The notes below the pieces were generated by a model. It had not been told where the DNA came from. It saw only the letters and a program-made list of their open reading frames with translations, and did no database searches. Source: Pseudoalteromonas sp. NBT06-2 (GTDB lineage: Bacteria > Pseudomonadota > Gammaproteobacteria > Enterobacterales > Alteromonadaceae). Taken from it: 36,315 nt of DNA. Of this stretch, positions 1 to 7,705 are shown in pieces. Numbering within the stretch: position 1 is the first letter of the stretch; each line of letters begins with the position of its first letter. The stretch lies in the NCBI RefSeq assembly GCF_002276045.1, contig NZ_NQMR01000091.1, forward strand, positions 1-36,315, written 5' to 3'. A program made the translations under genes and the position numbers.

Positions 1-43
1 TAATTCACCGAGAATTGCTGTTATAAAAAAGAGAAAGTTGCAG

Positions 44-61
44 AGCTAATATTGATTAGCT
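44..61. other. Perfect inverted repeat upstream of glnB
   Basis: AGCTAAT at 44-50 and ATTAGCT at 55-61 form a perfect 7-bp stem around ATTG. It lies 46 bases before the glnB start. It could be an operator, a leader hairpin or the end of an upstream transcript; it has no U-run, so an intrinsic terminator is unlikely. The function is unknown. Confidence 0.4.
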
Positions 62-107
62 AAACTTGAACCCTATGATTTTTAATGACCATTAAAATGG
101 AACAAAA

Positions 108-446
108 ATGAAAAAGATTGAAGCCATAATTAAGCCTTTTAAATTAGATGATGTACGCGAAGCGCTATCTGAAATCGGAATTTCAGGTATGACAGTATGT
201 GAAGTCAAAGGTTTTGGTCGTCAAAAAGGACATACAGAGTTATACCGCGGCGCAGAATACATGGTCGACTTTTTACCAAAAGTGAAATTAGACATCGTAT
301 TAGCTGATGATGACGTAGACCGCGCAATTGATATGATTATCAAAACGGCGCAAACAGGTAAAATTGGTGATGGTAAAATATTTGTCACTGATATCGAACG
401 TGTTGTAAGAATTCGTACTGGTGAAGAAGACGAAGAAGCAATATAG
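108..446 (+). CDS. glnB: Nitrogen regulatory protein PII (GlnB)
   Basis: A 112-residue PII signal protein, the usual length. The family forms a cytoplasmic trimer that senses 2-oxoglutarate, ATP/ADP and, through uridylylation, glutamine, and it controls glutamine synthetase adenylylation and NtrB. The T-loop reads YRGAEYMVDFLPK, with the modifiable Tyr at residue 51. The B-loop TGKIGDGKIF and the C-terminal RIRTGEED are intact. YMVDFLPK favours GlnB over GlnK, and no amtB is adjacent. The ATG start matches the family; the ribosome-binding site is weak (GGAAC). The gene converges on dapD and glnD, and GlnD is the enzyme expected to modify it. It is monocistronic as far as can be seen. Confidence 0.96.
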   Translation: MKKIEAIIKPFKLDDVREALSEIGISGMTVCEVKGFGRQKGHTELYRGAEYMVDFLPKVKLDIVLADDDVDRAIDMIIKTAQTGKIGDGKIFVTDIERVVRIRTGEEDEEAI

Positions 447-557
447 AACTTCGCATTCCTATAAATGTTAGGGGGCTACTCCGGCTCATTAGATCTCAGC
501 TAAATTTCCTAAGCCTCTATTAAAAAATGCCAAAGTAACTTTAAGATACTTATTTTT

Positions 558-586
558 TATAATATTTAGATACTAAAAGTATTATA
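558..586. repeat. A+T-rich hairpin downstream of glnB
   Basis: TATAATATTTAG (558-569) faces CTAAA-AG-TATTATA (573-586) around an ATA loop, with a two-base bulge. It could be a weak transcript end for glnB, but it lies 112 bases past the stop and has no U-run. Its role is uncertain. Confidence 0.35.
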
Positions 587-614
587 ACATTTCCGTTAAT
601 AAAGTGATCAATCA

Positions 615-711
615 GCGGGAGTTCAAAGCGCTTTAGGCAAGGCATTGGTTACAGACAATGGTATTCCCTTATCAAAAGCAATAACGCAACATAAAGCGCT
701 TTGAAACCCGC
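615..711. repeat. 97-bp palindromic element (GCGGG...TTCAAAGCGCTTTA arms)
   Basis: The left arm is GCGGG (615-619), AG, TTCAAAGCGCTTTA (622-635). The right arm is TAAAGCGCTTTGAA (692-705), A, CCCGC (707-711), its reverse complement apart from a one-base difference in the spacer. Each arm also carries the self-complementary core AAAGCGCTTT. The 56-base centre has no good open frame. The structure resembles a dispersed, non-coding interspersed repeat; copy number cannot be judged from one window. Confidence 0.6.
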
Positions 712-761
712 CTAAAAAGAGCTTTGAGAATTGACACTTCGTTGCAGTTCTAAAGGGAATA

Positions 762-921
762 ATACCAATACGAGTAAGTTAGTAATCAAATTTTAATAAG
801 GATAAATTTTCAAGAACAAGGCGCTTGATTGAGTAATAGCAGGCTATTAGGATTGAAAGCAACGATGTTATTGGAATATTTAGTTCAGTTAAATTGAGTA
901 ATTATTTATTCGTATTGGTAT
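762..921. mobile_element. MITE-like element with 12-bp terminal inverted repeats
   Basis: ATACCAATACGA at 762-773 and TCGTATTGGTAT at 910-921 are perfect 12-bp inverted repeats bounding 160 bp. The similarity continues imperfectly inward (GTAAGTTAGTAATCAA against the complement of TTGAGTAATTATTTA). There is no transposase, and no convincing target-site duplication was seen. Repeats with similar ATACCAAT ends are, from memory, common in Colwellia, Shewanella and Pseudoalteromonas relatives. It is probably a non-autonomous element or dispersed structural repeat. Confidence 0.6.
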
Positions 922-1011
922 AACCATAAATTCACTGAAATGGCTAGAATTGTAAAACCTCATATGCTCTGGGTGGTCACTTAATTATCGGAATTGGTAT
1001 TAATGATCCTC

Positions 1012-1034
1012 GGAACAGTCAATCTGACTATTCC
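1012..1034. repeat. Small hairpin between MITE and dapD
   Basis: GGAACAGTCA (1012-1021) and TGACTATTCC (1025-1034) pair with one mismatch around a three-base loop. Neither strand has a following T-run. It may help end convergent transcripts or be repeat debris. Confidence 0.35.
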
Positions 1035-1056
1035 AAGATCTCGCAAGTAGTGGTTT

Positions 1057-1083
1057 TAATAGAGATGCGCAGCATCTCTATTA
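1057..1083. repeat. Perfect 12-bp hairpin overlapping the dapD stop codon
   Basis: TAATAGAGATGC (1057-1068) and GCATCTCTATTA (1072-1083) form a perfect stem with loop GCA, and the right arm includes the dapD stop codon (complement of TTA at 1081-1083). On the minus strand the bases after the stem are A-rich rather than U-rich, so it is not a standard intrinsic terminator. It could protect the 3' end of the mRNA. Confidence 0.5.
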
Positions 1084-1908
1084 GGCATTTACAGAGCGAA
1101 GTAGTGCATTGATACCTACTTTATCACGCGTCTGCTTATCTACTTTTTTAACAATAATGGCAGCATATAGGCTATGAGTACCATCTTTAGATGGAATTGA
1201 GCCCGGTACAACGACTGCGCCAGCAGGTACTCTGCCGTAATGTGTTTCACCGGTTTCACGATCGTAAATACGGGTACTTTGACTGATGTAAACCCCCATA
1301 GAAATTACTGCTCCTTGCTCTACGACGACACCTTCTACAATTTCGGAACGTGCACCAATAAAACAGTCATCTTCAATGATAGTCGGGTTAGCTTGTAATG
1401 GCTCTAATACGCCGCCTATACCTACACCACCAGACAAATGTACATTTTTGCCTATTTGTGCACATGAACCAACAGTAGCCCATGTATCTACCATAGTGCC
1501 ATCATCTACAAATGCACCAATGTTTACATATGAAGGCATTAATACAACATTTTTACCAATAAAACTGCCTTTACGTGCGACAGCATTAGGCACTACGCGC
1601 ATGCCTTCTTGTTGAAATTGCTCTGGTGTATAGTCGGTAAATTTAAGCGGTACTTTATCCCAATATTGATTTACACCATCGTTTAATGCTTGGTTGTGGT
1701 TTATTCTAAAAGACAATAAAACGGCTTTTTTAAGCCATTGATGAACAACCCACTCACCAGAAAATTTTTCTGCTACACGGGCTTTGCCTGAATCTAATTG
1801 TGACAGGGCTTCTAATATCGCTTCTTTAACATCTTTTGCTACTGTATCTGGTGTAATGTTATCGCGGTTTTCCCACGCACTTTCAATTATGTTTTTTAAA
1901 TCTGACAT
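1081..1908 (-). CDS. dapD: 2,3,4,5-tetrahydropyridine-2,6-dicarboxylate N-succinyltransferase
   Basis: At 275 residues this matches the DapD family (274 in E. coli). It transfers succinyl from succinyl-CoA to tetrahydrodipicolinate in the succinylase branch of lysine and diaminopimelate synthesis, in the cytoplasm. The N-terminal third is helical; from about residue 100 the sequence has the hexapeptide repeats of a left-handed beta-helix (VVLMPS, VNIGAF, GTMVDT, CAQIGK, VHLSGG). The ATG start is preceded by AAAGGA at a good distance. It begins 10 bases after the glnD stop, so the two are almost certainly co-transcribed, as in many gammaproteobacteria. Confidence 0.97.
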   Translation of the reverse strand: MSDLKNIIESAWENRDNITPDTVAKDVKEAILEALSQLDSGKARVAEKFSGEWVVHQWLKKAVLLSFRINHNQALNDGVNQYWDKVPLKFTDYTPEQFQQEGMRVVPNAVARKGSFIGKNVVLMPSYVNIGAFVDDGTMVDTWATVGSCAQIGKNVHLSGGVGIGGVLEPLQANPTIIEDDCFIGARSEIVEGVVVEQGAVISMGVYISQSTRIYDRETGETHYGRVPAGAVVVPGSIPSKDGTHSLYAAIIVKKVDKQTRDKVGINALLRSVNA

Positions 1909-1918
1909 TATCTGTCCT

Positions 1919-4540
1919 TTATTCCGTTTCTTTATTTAGATTTTCTGATAATGCTTGGCTTACTTTAGCTTGCATATCAGCATCTAAGGCTTGGTATTGA
2001 TCGTCTGAAACCACAAAAAAATCTTCAGCGCGTTCGCCTACAGTTGTGATCCTAGCTGCATGAATATGTAATCTGGTTTTTTGGAATACATTGGCTATTT
2101 TTGTCAGTAATCCTGGGATATCGACACCTTGTATTTCTATCAGCGTTCTATCTTTTCTACCATGAGGTCTAATGATAACCTGAGGTTTTATATTGAATCC
2201 TTTAAAGCGCTTAGAACGGTTCTTTTTAATTCTAATCTTTTTATGGGGTTCATTTAGTGAATGTTCAATACCCCGTCTAATAGAGTTTATTCGGCTAGTT
2301 GATTCTATTGCCTTACCATTTTGCTCTAAAATTACAAAGCTTTCTATAGCATAACCATCTTTTGTTACCATGACTTGAGCATAATGGATATGTGTTTTTT
2401 TATTACCTAAAGCACTTACAATACGAGCAAATAAATTTATTTTATCAGGACAGTATACAAAAACCTGTGTACCGCCATGCATGGCTTTTTCTGATATCAT
2501 AACCAAAGGTTGAGATAAATCTTTTGATGTAAGTAAACTCTCGCCATGCCAAGCGATTTGTAATGCGCTAAAACGGCTGAAGTAGTCTGTTTTAAAACGA
2601 TTCCATAAAAAATCTATTTGTGTTTCATTAAAACCTAAACTGATTAATTTTTGCTTTGCATGTTGTTTTTTATCTCTAATTTGATCTCGTAAATCCATTG
2701 GGTTTTCAAGCCCCAATCTTAATGCCCTTTGAGTTGATAAGTATAATTCACGTAATAGTGTATTCTTCCAACTATTCCAAAGATTACTGTTGGTCGCGCG
2801 AATATCGGCAAGTGTTAAGCAATAAAGATAATTTAAACGTTTTTCATTTTTTACCCGTTTTGCAAATTCAGTTATGACATCTGGATCGGTTATGTCTTTA
2901 CGTTGTGCAGTGATTGACATAAGTAAATGATTTTCCACTAACCAAGCAATAAATTTACCTTCAAAATCAGATAGCTGATGTAACTTAGCAAATACGATAG
3001 TATCTAAAGCACCAAGTTCTGAGTGATCGCCGCCTCTGCCTTTGGCAATATCATGAAATATACCTGCTAAATAAAGTAATTCAGGTTTTTCCATACGAAT
3101 GGCTATTTCACGACATAAAGGAAAGTCTTTGATACTGTCATTTTGAAAATAATGATGAAGATTCTGAATGACTTTATGTGTATGCTCATCAACTGTATAT
3201 GCATGGAATAAATCAAACTGCATTTGACCAAAAATATTACGCCACTGCGGTAAATAAGCTGCCATAATGCCATGCTTATGCATTAAGGTGAACGCACGAC
3301 CCATACCATTAGGGTGGCGGATCAACCTTAAAAAGGCAGCCCTACATCCTGCGTAATCTTGTAAATCACCTAATAAACGGCGCCGAACCTGACGTAATGC
3401 TCTTAAGGTACTTGGGTAAATATGGGTGATTGTAGGGTTGTTTGCCACATGCTCGAATAATTCAAATATCTTCTCGCGGTTAAAAAAGACTGAAGCATCT
3501 TTTACCTTTATTTGATGATCAATACGTACAAAATCATGATCTAAGGCTTCAATTTTATGGTTGTTTCTATCAGGTAAAATACTGTGCTCAAAGTATCTTA
3601 GCAGCATTTGGTTTAGCTCTCGGATCCGACTCATAATTCTAAAAAGTCGCTTCATCATTCGCTCGACAGAGGCTTTGCCATCTGCACCAAAACCTAATAA
3701 CTCAGCAGCGAGAGGTTGGTGATCAAATAACAGCCTGTTTTCAGCTCTTCCAGCAGCAAGGTGAAGCGCAAATCGTATATTCCAGAGGTTTAATAAACAC
3801 TCTAATAATTCTTGATGTTCTTCATATGTTAAATATCCATCCGTGATCAAATCACTCAGAAGTTGAGATTTAAAGTGTTTTTTTGCAACCCAAATAATGG
3901 ATTGAATATCTCTAAGTCCGCCTGGATTTTCTTTTAAATTAGGTTCTAGATTATAAGTTGTACCATGACATTTTTTATGGCGTAAATCCTGTTCTTGAAC
4001 TTTTGCCAAAAAGAAAGCTTCTGAACTCCAATATTGGTTTTGTACTAGTGTATCTTGCAACTCTTGAAATGCATTTTCACACCCGATTACTAAACGGCTT
4101 TCTAGTAGACTAGTTGCAAAACAAACATCTTGTTTTTTATATTCAATAGTTTGCTTTAATGTACGAACACTATGCCCTATATCGAGATTTAAATCCCATA
4201 GCATAGTGATAAATTTACTTATTTTTTCACATTCTTGAGATGTGGGTTCTTTATCTGATAATAGTAAAAAATCTATATCAGAATAGGGGTGAAGCTCTCC
4301 ACGTCCATAACCACCTACAGCAATAAGATTAAAATGGTTATTTTCATTCAGATTATAGTGCTGGAATAATTGGGATAACAACTGATCAATATAAGATGCC
4401 CGTGCATTGATAAGTCTTTCAACCGGCTGAAGAGAAAACTCATCTTTAAGCCAAATGTAAAAATTAGCAATAGAGTTTTTGTAATCTTCAAGTAATTCAC
4501 ATTGGGCAAGTTTTTTTACTTGTTCTTTAGGTACAGCCAT
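1919..4540 (-). CDS. glnD: Bifunctional PII uridylyltransferase / uridylyl-removing enzyme
   Basis: An 873-residue GlnD, close to the family norm (about 890). It uridylylates PII when glutamine is low and removes UMP when glutamine is high. The nucleotidyltransferase domain has GGYGR at 76-80 and the metal-binding pair D88/D90 in YSDIDF. The HD hydrolase domain has H496-D497 in FHDIAKGRGGDHS. Two ACT glutamine-sensing domains fill the end (about 700-780 and 805-870). All key residues are present, so both activities are expected. It lies 233 bases downstream of map on the same strand and directly before dapD. Its substrate glnB is about 1.5 kb past its end. Confidence 0.97.
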   Translation of the reverse strand: MAVPKEQVKKLAQCELLEDYKNSIANFYIWLKDEFSLQPVERLINARASYIDQLLSQLFQHYNLNENNHFNLIAVGGYGRGELHPYSDIDFLLLSDKEPTSQECEKISKFITMLWDLNLDIGHSVRTLKQTIEYKKQDVCFATSLLESRLVIGCENAFQELQDTLVQNQYWSSEAFFLAKVQEQDLRHKKCHGTTYNLEPNLKENPGGLRDIQSIIWVAKKHFKSQLLSDLITDGYLTYEEHQELLECLLNLWNIRFALHLAAGRAENRLLFDHQPLAAELLGFGADGKASVERMMKRLFRIMSRIRELNQMLLRYFEHSILPDRNNHKIEALDHDFVRIDHQIKVKDASVFFNREKIFELFEHVANNPTITHIYPSTLRALRQVRRRLLGDLQDYAGCRAAFLRLIRHPNGMGRAFTLMHKHGIMAAYLPQWRNIFGQMQFDLFHAYTVDEHTHKVIQNLHHYFQNDSIKDFPLCREIAIRMEKPELLYLAGIFHDIAKGRGGDHSELGALDTIVFAKLHQLSDFEGKFIAWLVENHLLMSITAQRKDITDPDVITEFAKRVKNEKRLNYLYCLTLADIRATNSNLWNSWKNTLLRELYLSTQRALRLGLENPMDLRDQIRDKKQHAKQKLISLGFNETQIDFLWNRFKTDYFSRFSALQIAWHGESLLTSKDLSQPLVMISEKAMHGGTQVFVYCPDKINLFARIVSALGNKKTHIHYAQVMVTKDGYAIESFVILEQNGKAIESTSRINSIRRGIEHSLNEPHKKIRIKKNRSKRFKGFNIKPQVIIRPHGRKDRTLIEIQGVDIPGLLTKIANVFQKTRLHIHAARITTVGERAEDFFVVSDDQYQALDADMQAKVSQALSENLNKETE

Positions 4541-4737
4541 AATTTTATATCCATATCACTTTAAAATGCAGGATTTAGAGATGATTTTGTAAAGTATTGA
4601 TTGTACACAATGGATTTGCCTTATCAAATGTAATCTAAGATATTAGAATGAAATTAACTCAATAACAGGCTGTGTTTGTTGCGGTTGGTATGTTGAAGAG
4701 GTTTAAATAGCAAAGTGACTTAGCTTGAAATCAATTT

Positions 4738-4756
4738 AAAAACAAAGCCACTTTTG
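4738..4756 (-). terminator. Weak candidate intrinsic terminator after map
   Basis: On the minus strand, 18 bases after the map stop, CAAAAG and CTTTG can pair around TGG and are followed by TTTTT. The stem is short and A/U-rich, so termination would be weak and some map transcript may continue into glnD. Confidence 0.3.
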
Positions 4757-4773
4757 AAATTTTTAGATGATGA

Positions 4774-5559
4774 TCAATGTTCAATTACGCGTTCAATTTT
4801 GTCATCATCTCTTAGCGTTAAAACTTCAACGCCATTGTCTGTTACTAATAAAGTATGCTCCCATTGAGCAGATAGGCTTCTGTCTTTAGTGACAACAGTC
4901 CAATTATCTTTTAATACCTTACATTGGCGTTTACCAGCATTAACCATAGGTTCGATAGTAAAACACATGCCTTTTTTTAATACTTCGCCTGTGCCCGCTT
5001 TACCATAATGCATAACTTGAGGATCTTCATGAAAACCTGCGCCTATACCATGGCCACAATATTCACGCACGATTGAATATTTAAATCCTTCAGCATATTT
5101 TTGAATTGCAGCGCCAAGGTCTCCTAAGCGCACACCCGGTTTGACCATTTTTATTGCGATATATAAACTTTCTTGAGTAACTTCAGATAAGCGTTTGCCT
5201 TGAATATTTGGCGTGCCGATATAAAACATCTTTGATGTATCACCATGGTAACCGTCTTTAATAACGGTAATATCAATATTAATAATATCACCATCTTTCA
5301 GTGGTTTTTCGTTTGGAATACCGTGACAAATCACGTGATTAACTGATGTACAAATTGATTTAGGAAAACCATGATAATTTAAAGGAGCTGGAATTGCTTT
5401 TTGTACATCTACAATATAATTGTGACACATCGTGTCTAACTCAAGAGTCGTGATACCTTCTTTAACATGGGGTGCTATCATTTCTAATACATCAGCAGCC
5501 AAACGGCCAGCTATACGCATTTTTTCTATTTCAGCAGGTGTTTTTATGACTGCGCTCAT
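4774..5559 (-). CDS. map: Methionine aminopeptidase, type I
   Basis: A 261-residue type I methionine aminopeptidase (264 in E. coli), which removes the N-terminal Met from nascent proteins at the ribosome. The five metal ligands are in place: D96 (NIDITV), D107 (GDTSKM), H170 (CGHGIG), E203 (TIEPM) and E234 (WEHT). H177 (GFHEDP) supplies the substrate-facing histidine. The ATG has GGAG seven bases upstream. The gene is divergent from rpsB, sharing a 328-base control region, the arrangement found in E. coli. glnD follows on the same strand. Confidence 0.97.
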   Translation of the reverse strand: MSAVIKTPAEIEKMRIAGRLAADVLEMIAPHVKEGITTLELDTMCHNYIVDVQKAIPAPLNYHGFPKSICTSVNHVICHGIPNEKPLKDGDIINIDITVIKDGYHGDTSKMFYIGTPNIQGKRLSEVTQESLYIAIKMVKPGVRLGDLGAAIQKYAEGFKYSIVREYCGHGIGAGFHEDPQVMHYGKAGTGEVLKKGMCFTIEPMVNAGKRQCKVLKDNWTVVTKDRSLSAQWEHTLLVTDNGVEVLTLRDDDKIERVIEH

Positions 5560-5777
5560 TTATGCTCCGAAGCAAATTATTGTTCAAAAATTGAATAACA
5601 AAATCAATAAAGATTGGAATTGTACATCAGTTCATGATATAAAGCGCGCGTCCTTTTTACAATTAAAATTAGAAATTTAAGTTCTCATTATGAAAACTTA
5701 CATAAATGACTTGTTTTGTTGTATTTAAGAGATATTAAATCGATATATTATTAATTAATATGTTAACTAAAATCACA

Positions 5778-5887
5778 CACACATCGACACATGCGCTTGG
5801 GTGCACGTTTATTTTTAATTAAATAAAAGTGTTAGTGGTATGGGATGTGTGGAGGCCTAACCCAAAATTAAATTAAGGAATTAAAAA
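5778..5887 (+). promoter_or_regulatory. Probable S2 autoregulatory leader of rpsB (pseudoknot)
   Basis: CACACATC (5778-5785) pairs perfectly with GATGTGTG (5844-5851). Inside, TGCGC (5792-5796) and GTGCA (5801-5805) form a hairpin with loop TTGG, which can pair with CCAA at 5862-5865 just before the rpsB ribosome-binding site, making a pseudoknot. Gammaproteobacterial rpsB leaders are known targets of feedback repression by free S2. The fold was drawn by hand. The rest of the 328-base map-rpsB spacer is A+T-rich and should hold the divergent promoters, but no -35/-10 pair was strong enough to call. Confidence 0.6.
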
Positions 5888-6616
5888 ATGGCAAACGTTT
5901 CAATGCGCGATATGCTTCAAGCTGGTGTTCACTTTGGTCACCAAGCACGTTACTGGAATCCAAAGATGAAGCCTTTCATTTTCGGTGCTCGTAACAAAGT
6001 TCATATCATCAACTTAGAACAAACTGTTCCTATGTTCAATGATGCACTTTCTTTTATTGGTAAAACTGCATCTAACAAAGGTAAAATCCTTTTTGTTGGT
6101 ACTAAGCGCGCGGCAAGTGAAGCGGTTAAAGAAGCTGCTATTCGTTCTGACCAGTACTTCGTAAATCACCGTTGGTTAGGTGGTATGCTTACTAACTGGA
6201 AAACAGTTCGTCAGTCTATCAAGCGTTTAAAAGACCTTGAAACAATGAGCCAAGACGGTACTTTTGAAAAGCTTTCTAAGAAAGAAGTATTAACACTTAC
6301 TCGTCAAATGGAAAAGCTAGATAAAAGCCTTGGTGGTATCAAAGATATGGGCGGTTTACCGGACGCTATCTTTGTAATCGATGCAGATCACGAGCATATC
6401 GCTATTCGCGAAGCAAACAATCTAGGTATTCCAGTAGTATCTATCGTTGATACTAACTCTAACCCAGATGGCGTTGATTACATCGTACCTGGTAACGATG
6501 ATGCAATCCGTGCTGTACAGCTTTACACTGGTGCGATGGCTGATGCAGTTATCGAAGGCCGTGAAAGCAACATTGCTGTTCAAGCTGAAAAAGACGACTT
6601 CGTAGAAGTTGAATAA
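5888..6616 (+). CDS. rpsB: 30S ribosomal protein S2
   Basis: A 242-residue S2 (241 in E. coli), with the typical opening MANVSMRDMLQAGVHFGHQ, KMKPFIFGARN and the WLGGMLTNWKT block. It joins late in 30S assembly and is needed for S1 binding. The ribosome-binding site AAGGA is eight bases before the ATG. It heads the rpsB-tsf unit and is preceded by a structured leader likely to bind S2 itself. A strong hairpin with a T-run separates it from tsf and probably sets the ratio of the two products. Codon use looks like that of a highly expressed gene. Confidence 0.98.
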   Translation: MANVSMRDMLQAGVHFGHQARYWNPKMKPFIFGARNKVHIINLEQTVPMFNDALSFIGKTASNKGKILFVGTKRAASEAVKEAAIRSDQYFVNHRWLGGMLTNWKTVRQSIKRLKDLETMSQDGTFEKLSKKEVLTLTRQMEKLDKSLGGIKDMGGLPDAIFVIDADHEHIAIREANNLGIPVVSIVDTNSNPDGVDYIVPGNDDAIRAVQLYTGAMADAVIEGRESNIAVQAEKDDFVEVE

Positions 6617-6644
6617 GTATTAAGTAATTACTTTTTACTTCAAT

Positions 6645-6687
6645 AGGGGCTAATTTATAATGTAAATTATGATTGGCCCCTGTTTTT
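6645..6687 (+). terminator. Intrinsic terminator/attenuator between rpsB and tsf
   Basis: AGGGGCTAAT (6645-6654) pairs with ATTGGCCCCT (6672-6681), one G-U pair included, and is followed by GTTTTT. It lies inside the rpsB-tsf unit, so it probably lets part of the transcription through. Confidence 0.8.
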
Positions 6688-6717
6688 ATTTAATTTTATT
6701 GTTTTGAGGAATTTCTA

Positions 6718-7566
6718 ATGGCTGTAACTGCTGCCCAAGTTAAAGAATTACGCGAGCGCACTGGCGCTGGTATGATGGATTGTAAAAAAGCGTTAATTGC
6801 AACTGATGGTGACATCGAGTTAGCAATTGAAAATATGCGCAAAAGTGGCGCTGCTAAAGCTGCTAAAAAAGCAGGTAATATTGCTGCCGAAGGTACTATT
6901 CTTATCAAGCAAGGCGAAGGTTTTGCTGCGTTATTAGAAGTTAACTGTCAAACTGACTTCGTTGCTAAAGATGAAAGCTTCCTAGCTTTTGCTAACTCAG
7001 TGCTTGACGTTGCTGCTACATCTAAAGTAACTATCGAAGCGCTACAGGCACAATTTGAAGAAGCACGTGTTACTTTAGTAACAAAAATTGGTGAAAACAT
7101 CAATGTTCGTCGTGTTCAATACATAGATGGTACTACGCTAGCTACTTACCGTCACGGTGAGCGAATTGGTGTTGTAGTTGCTGGTGAAGCTGACGAAGAA
7201 ACACTTAGACACGTTGCAATGCACGTTGCGGCATCAAACCCAGAGTTTGTAAACCCTGAAGATGTGCCTGCTGATGTTGTTGAAAAAGAAAAAGCAGTTC
7301 AAATCGATATCGCTATGAATGAAGGTAAACCTGCTGAAATTGCTGAAAAAATGGTTGTAGGCCGAATGAAAAAATTTACTGGTGAGATCTCTCTTACTGG
7401 TCAAGCTTTCATCATGGAACCTAAGAAAACGGTTGGTACTATTCTTAAAGAAAAAGGTGCAACTGTATCTAACTTCGTGCGTTTAGAAGTTGGCGCTGGT
7501 ATCGAAAAGAAAGAAGAAGATTTTGCTGCTGAAGTTGCTGCTCAAATAGCTGCTGCTAAAGCTTAA
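6718..7566 (+). CDS. tsf: Translation elongation factor Ts
   Basis: A 282-residue EF-Ts (283 in E. coli), the nucleotide exchange factor that releases GDP from EF-Tu. The N-terminal UBA-like domain has VKELRERTGAGMMDCKKAL, and the core begins with the EF-Tu-contacting CQTDFVAKDESF. The ATG has GAGGA seven bases upstream. It follows rpsB across an attenuator and is closed by its own strong terminator. No unusual features were seen. Confidence 0.98.
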   Translation: MAVTAAQVKELRERTGAGMMDCKKALIATDGDIELAIENMRKSGAAKAAKKAGNIAAEGTILIKQGEGFAALLEVNCQTDFVAKDESFLAFANSVLDVAATSKVTIEALQAQFEEARVTLVTKIGENINVRRVQYIDGTTLATYRHGERIGVVVAGEADEETLRHVAMHVAASNPEFVNPEDVPADVVEKEKAVQIDIAMNEGKPAEIAEKMVVGRMKKFTGEISLTGQAFIMEPKKTVGTILKEKGATVSNFVRLEVGAGIEKKEEDFAAEVAAQIAAAKA

Positions 7567-7627
7567 TCCTTTAATTTGTCTATAAGCAGGGCGTTTTTGC
7601 TTTGCTTCATAAGATAAAATTATTTAG

Positions 7628-7670
7628 AATAGCCGCGTTGTCATTTTATTAATGTACGCGGTTATTTTTT
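7628..7670 (+). terminator. Intrinsic terminator after tsf
   Basis: AATAGCCGCGT (7628-7638) pairs with ACGCGGTTATT (7656-7666), with one G-U pair, and the stem runs straight into six Ts. It lies about 60 bases after the tsf stop and 35 before pyrH, so pyrH probably has its own promoter or depends on readthrough. Confidence 0.85.
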
Positions 7671-7705
7671 GCCCGTTTTTATCCCTATTTCTAGCCAGGT
7701 AACTT

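Larger units (their letters stand above)
447..1080. other. Gene-free, repeat-rich spacer between glnB and dapD
   Basis: This 634-base spacer lies between two converging genes and I see no credible coding region in it. It contains an A+T-rich hairpin (558-586), a palindromic element (615-711), a MITE-like element (762-921), a stray ATTGGTATTAAT motif at 994-1005 like the MITE end, a small hairpin (1012-1034) and a hairpin that runs into the dapD stop codon (1057-1083). No clear intrinsic terminator for glnB was found. Confidence 0.75.

Noticed and set aside
1057..1083. Hairpin at the dapD end as a rho-independent terminator
   Set aside because: On the dapD strand the bases after the stem are A-rich, not U-rich, so it was recorded only as a hairpin.
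1376..1615. Plus-strand open frame inside dapD
   Set aside because: It is the antisense shadow of a well-conserved beta-helix gene and has no ribosome-binding site or family likeness.
5432..5680. Plus-strand open frame across the map start and the map-rpsB spacer
   Set aside because: Half of it is antisense to map. The remainder has no family features and lies in the expected divergent promoter region.
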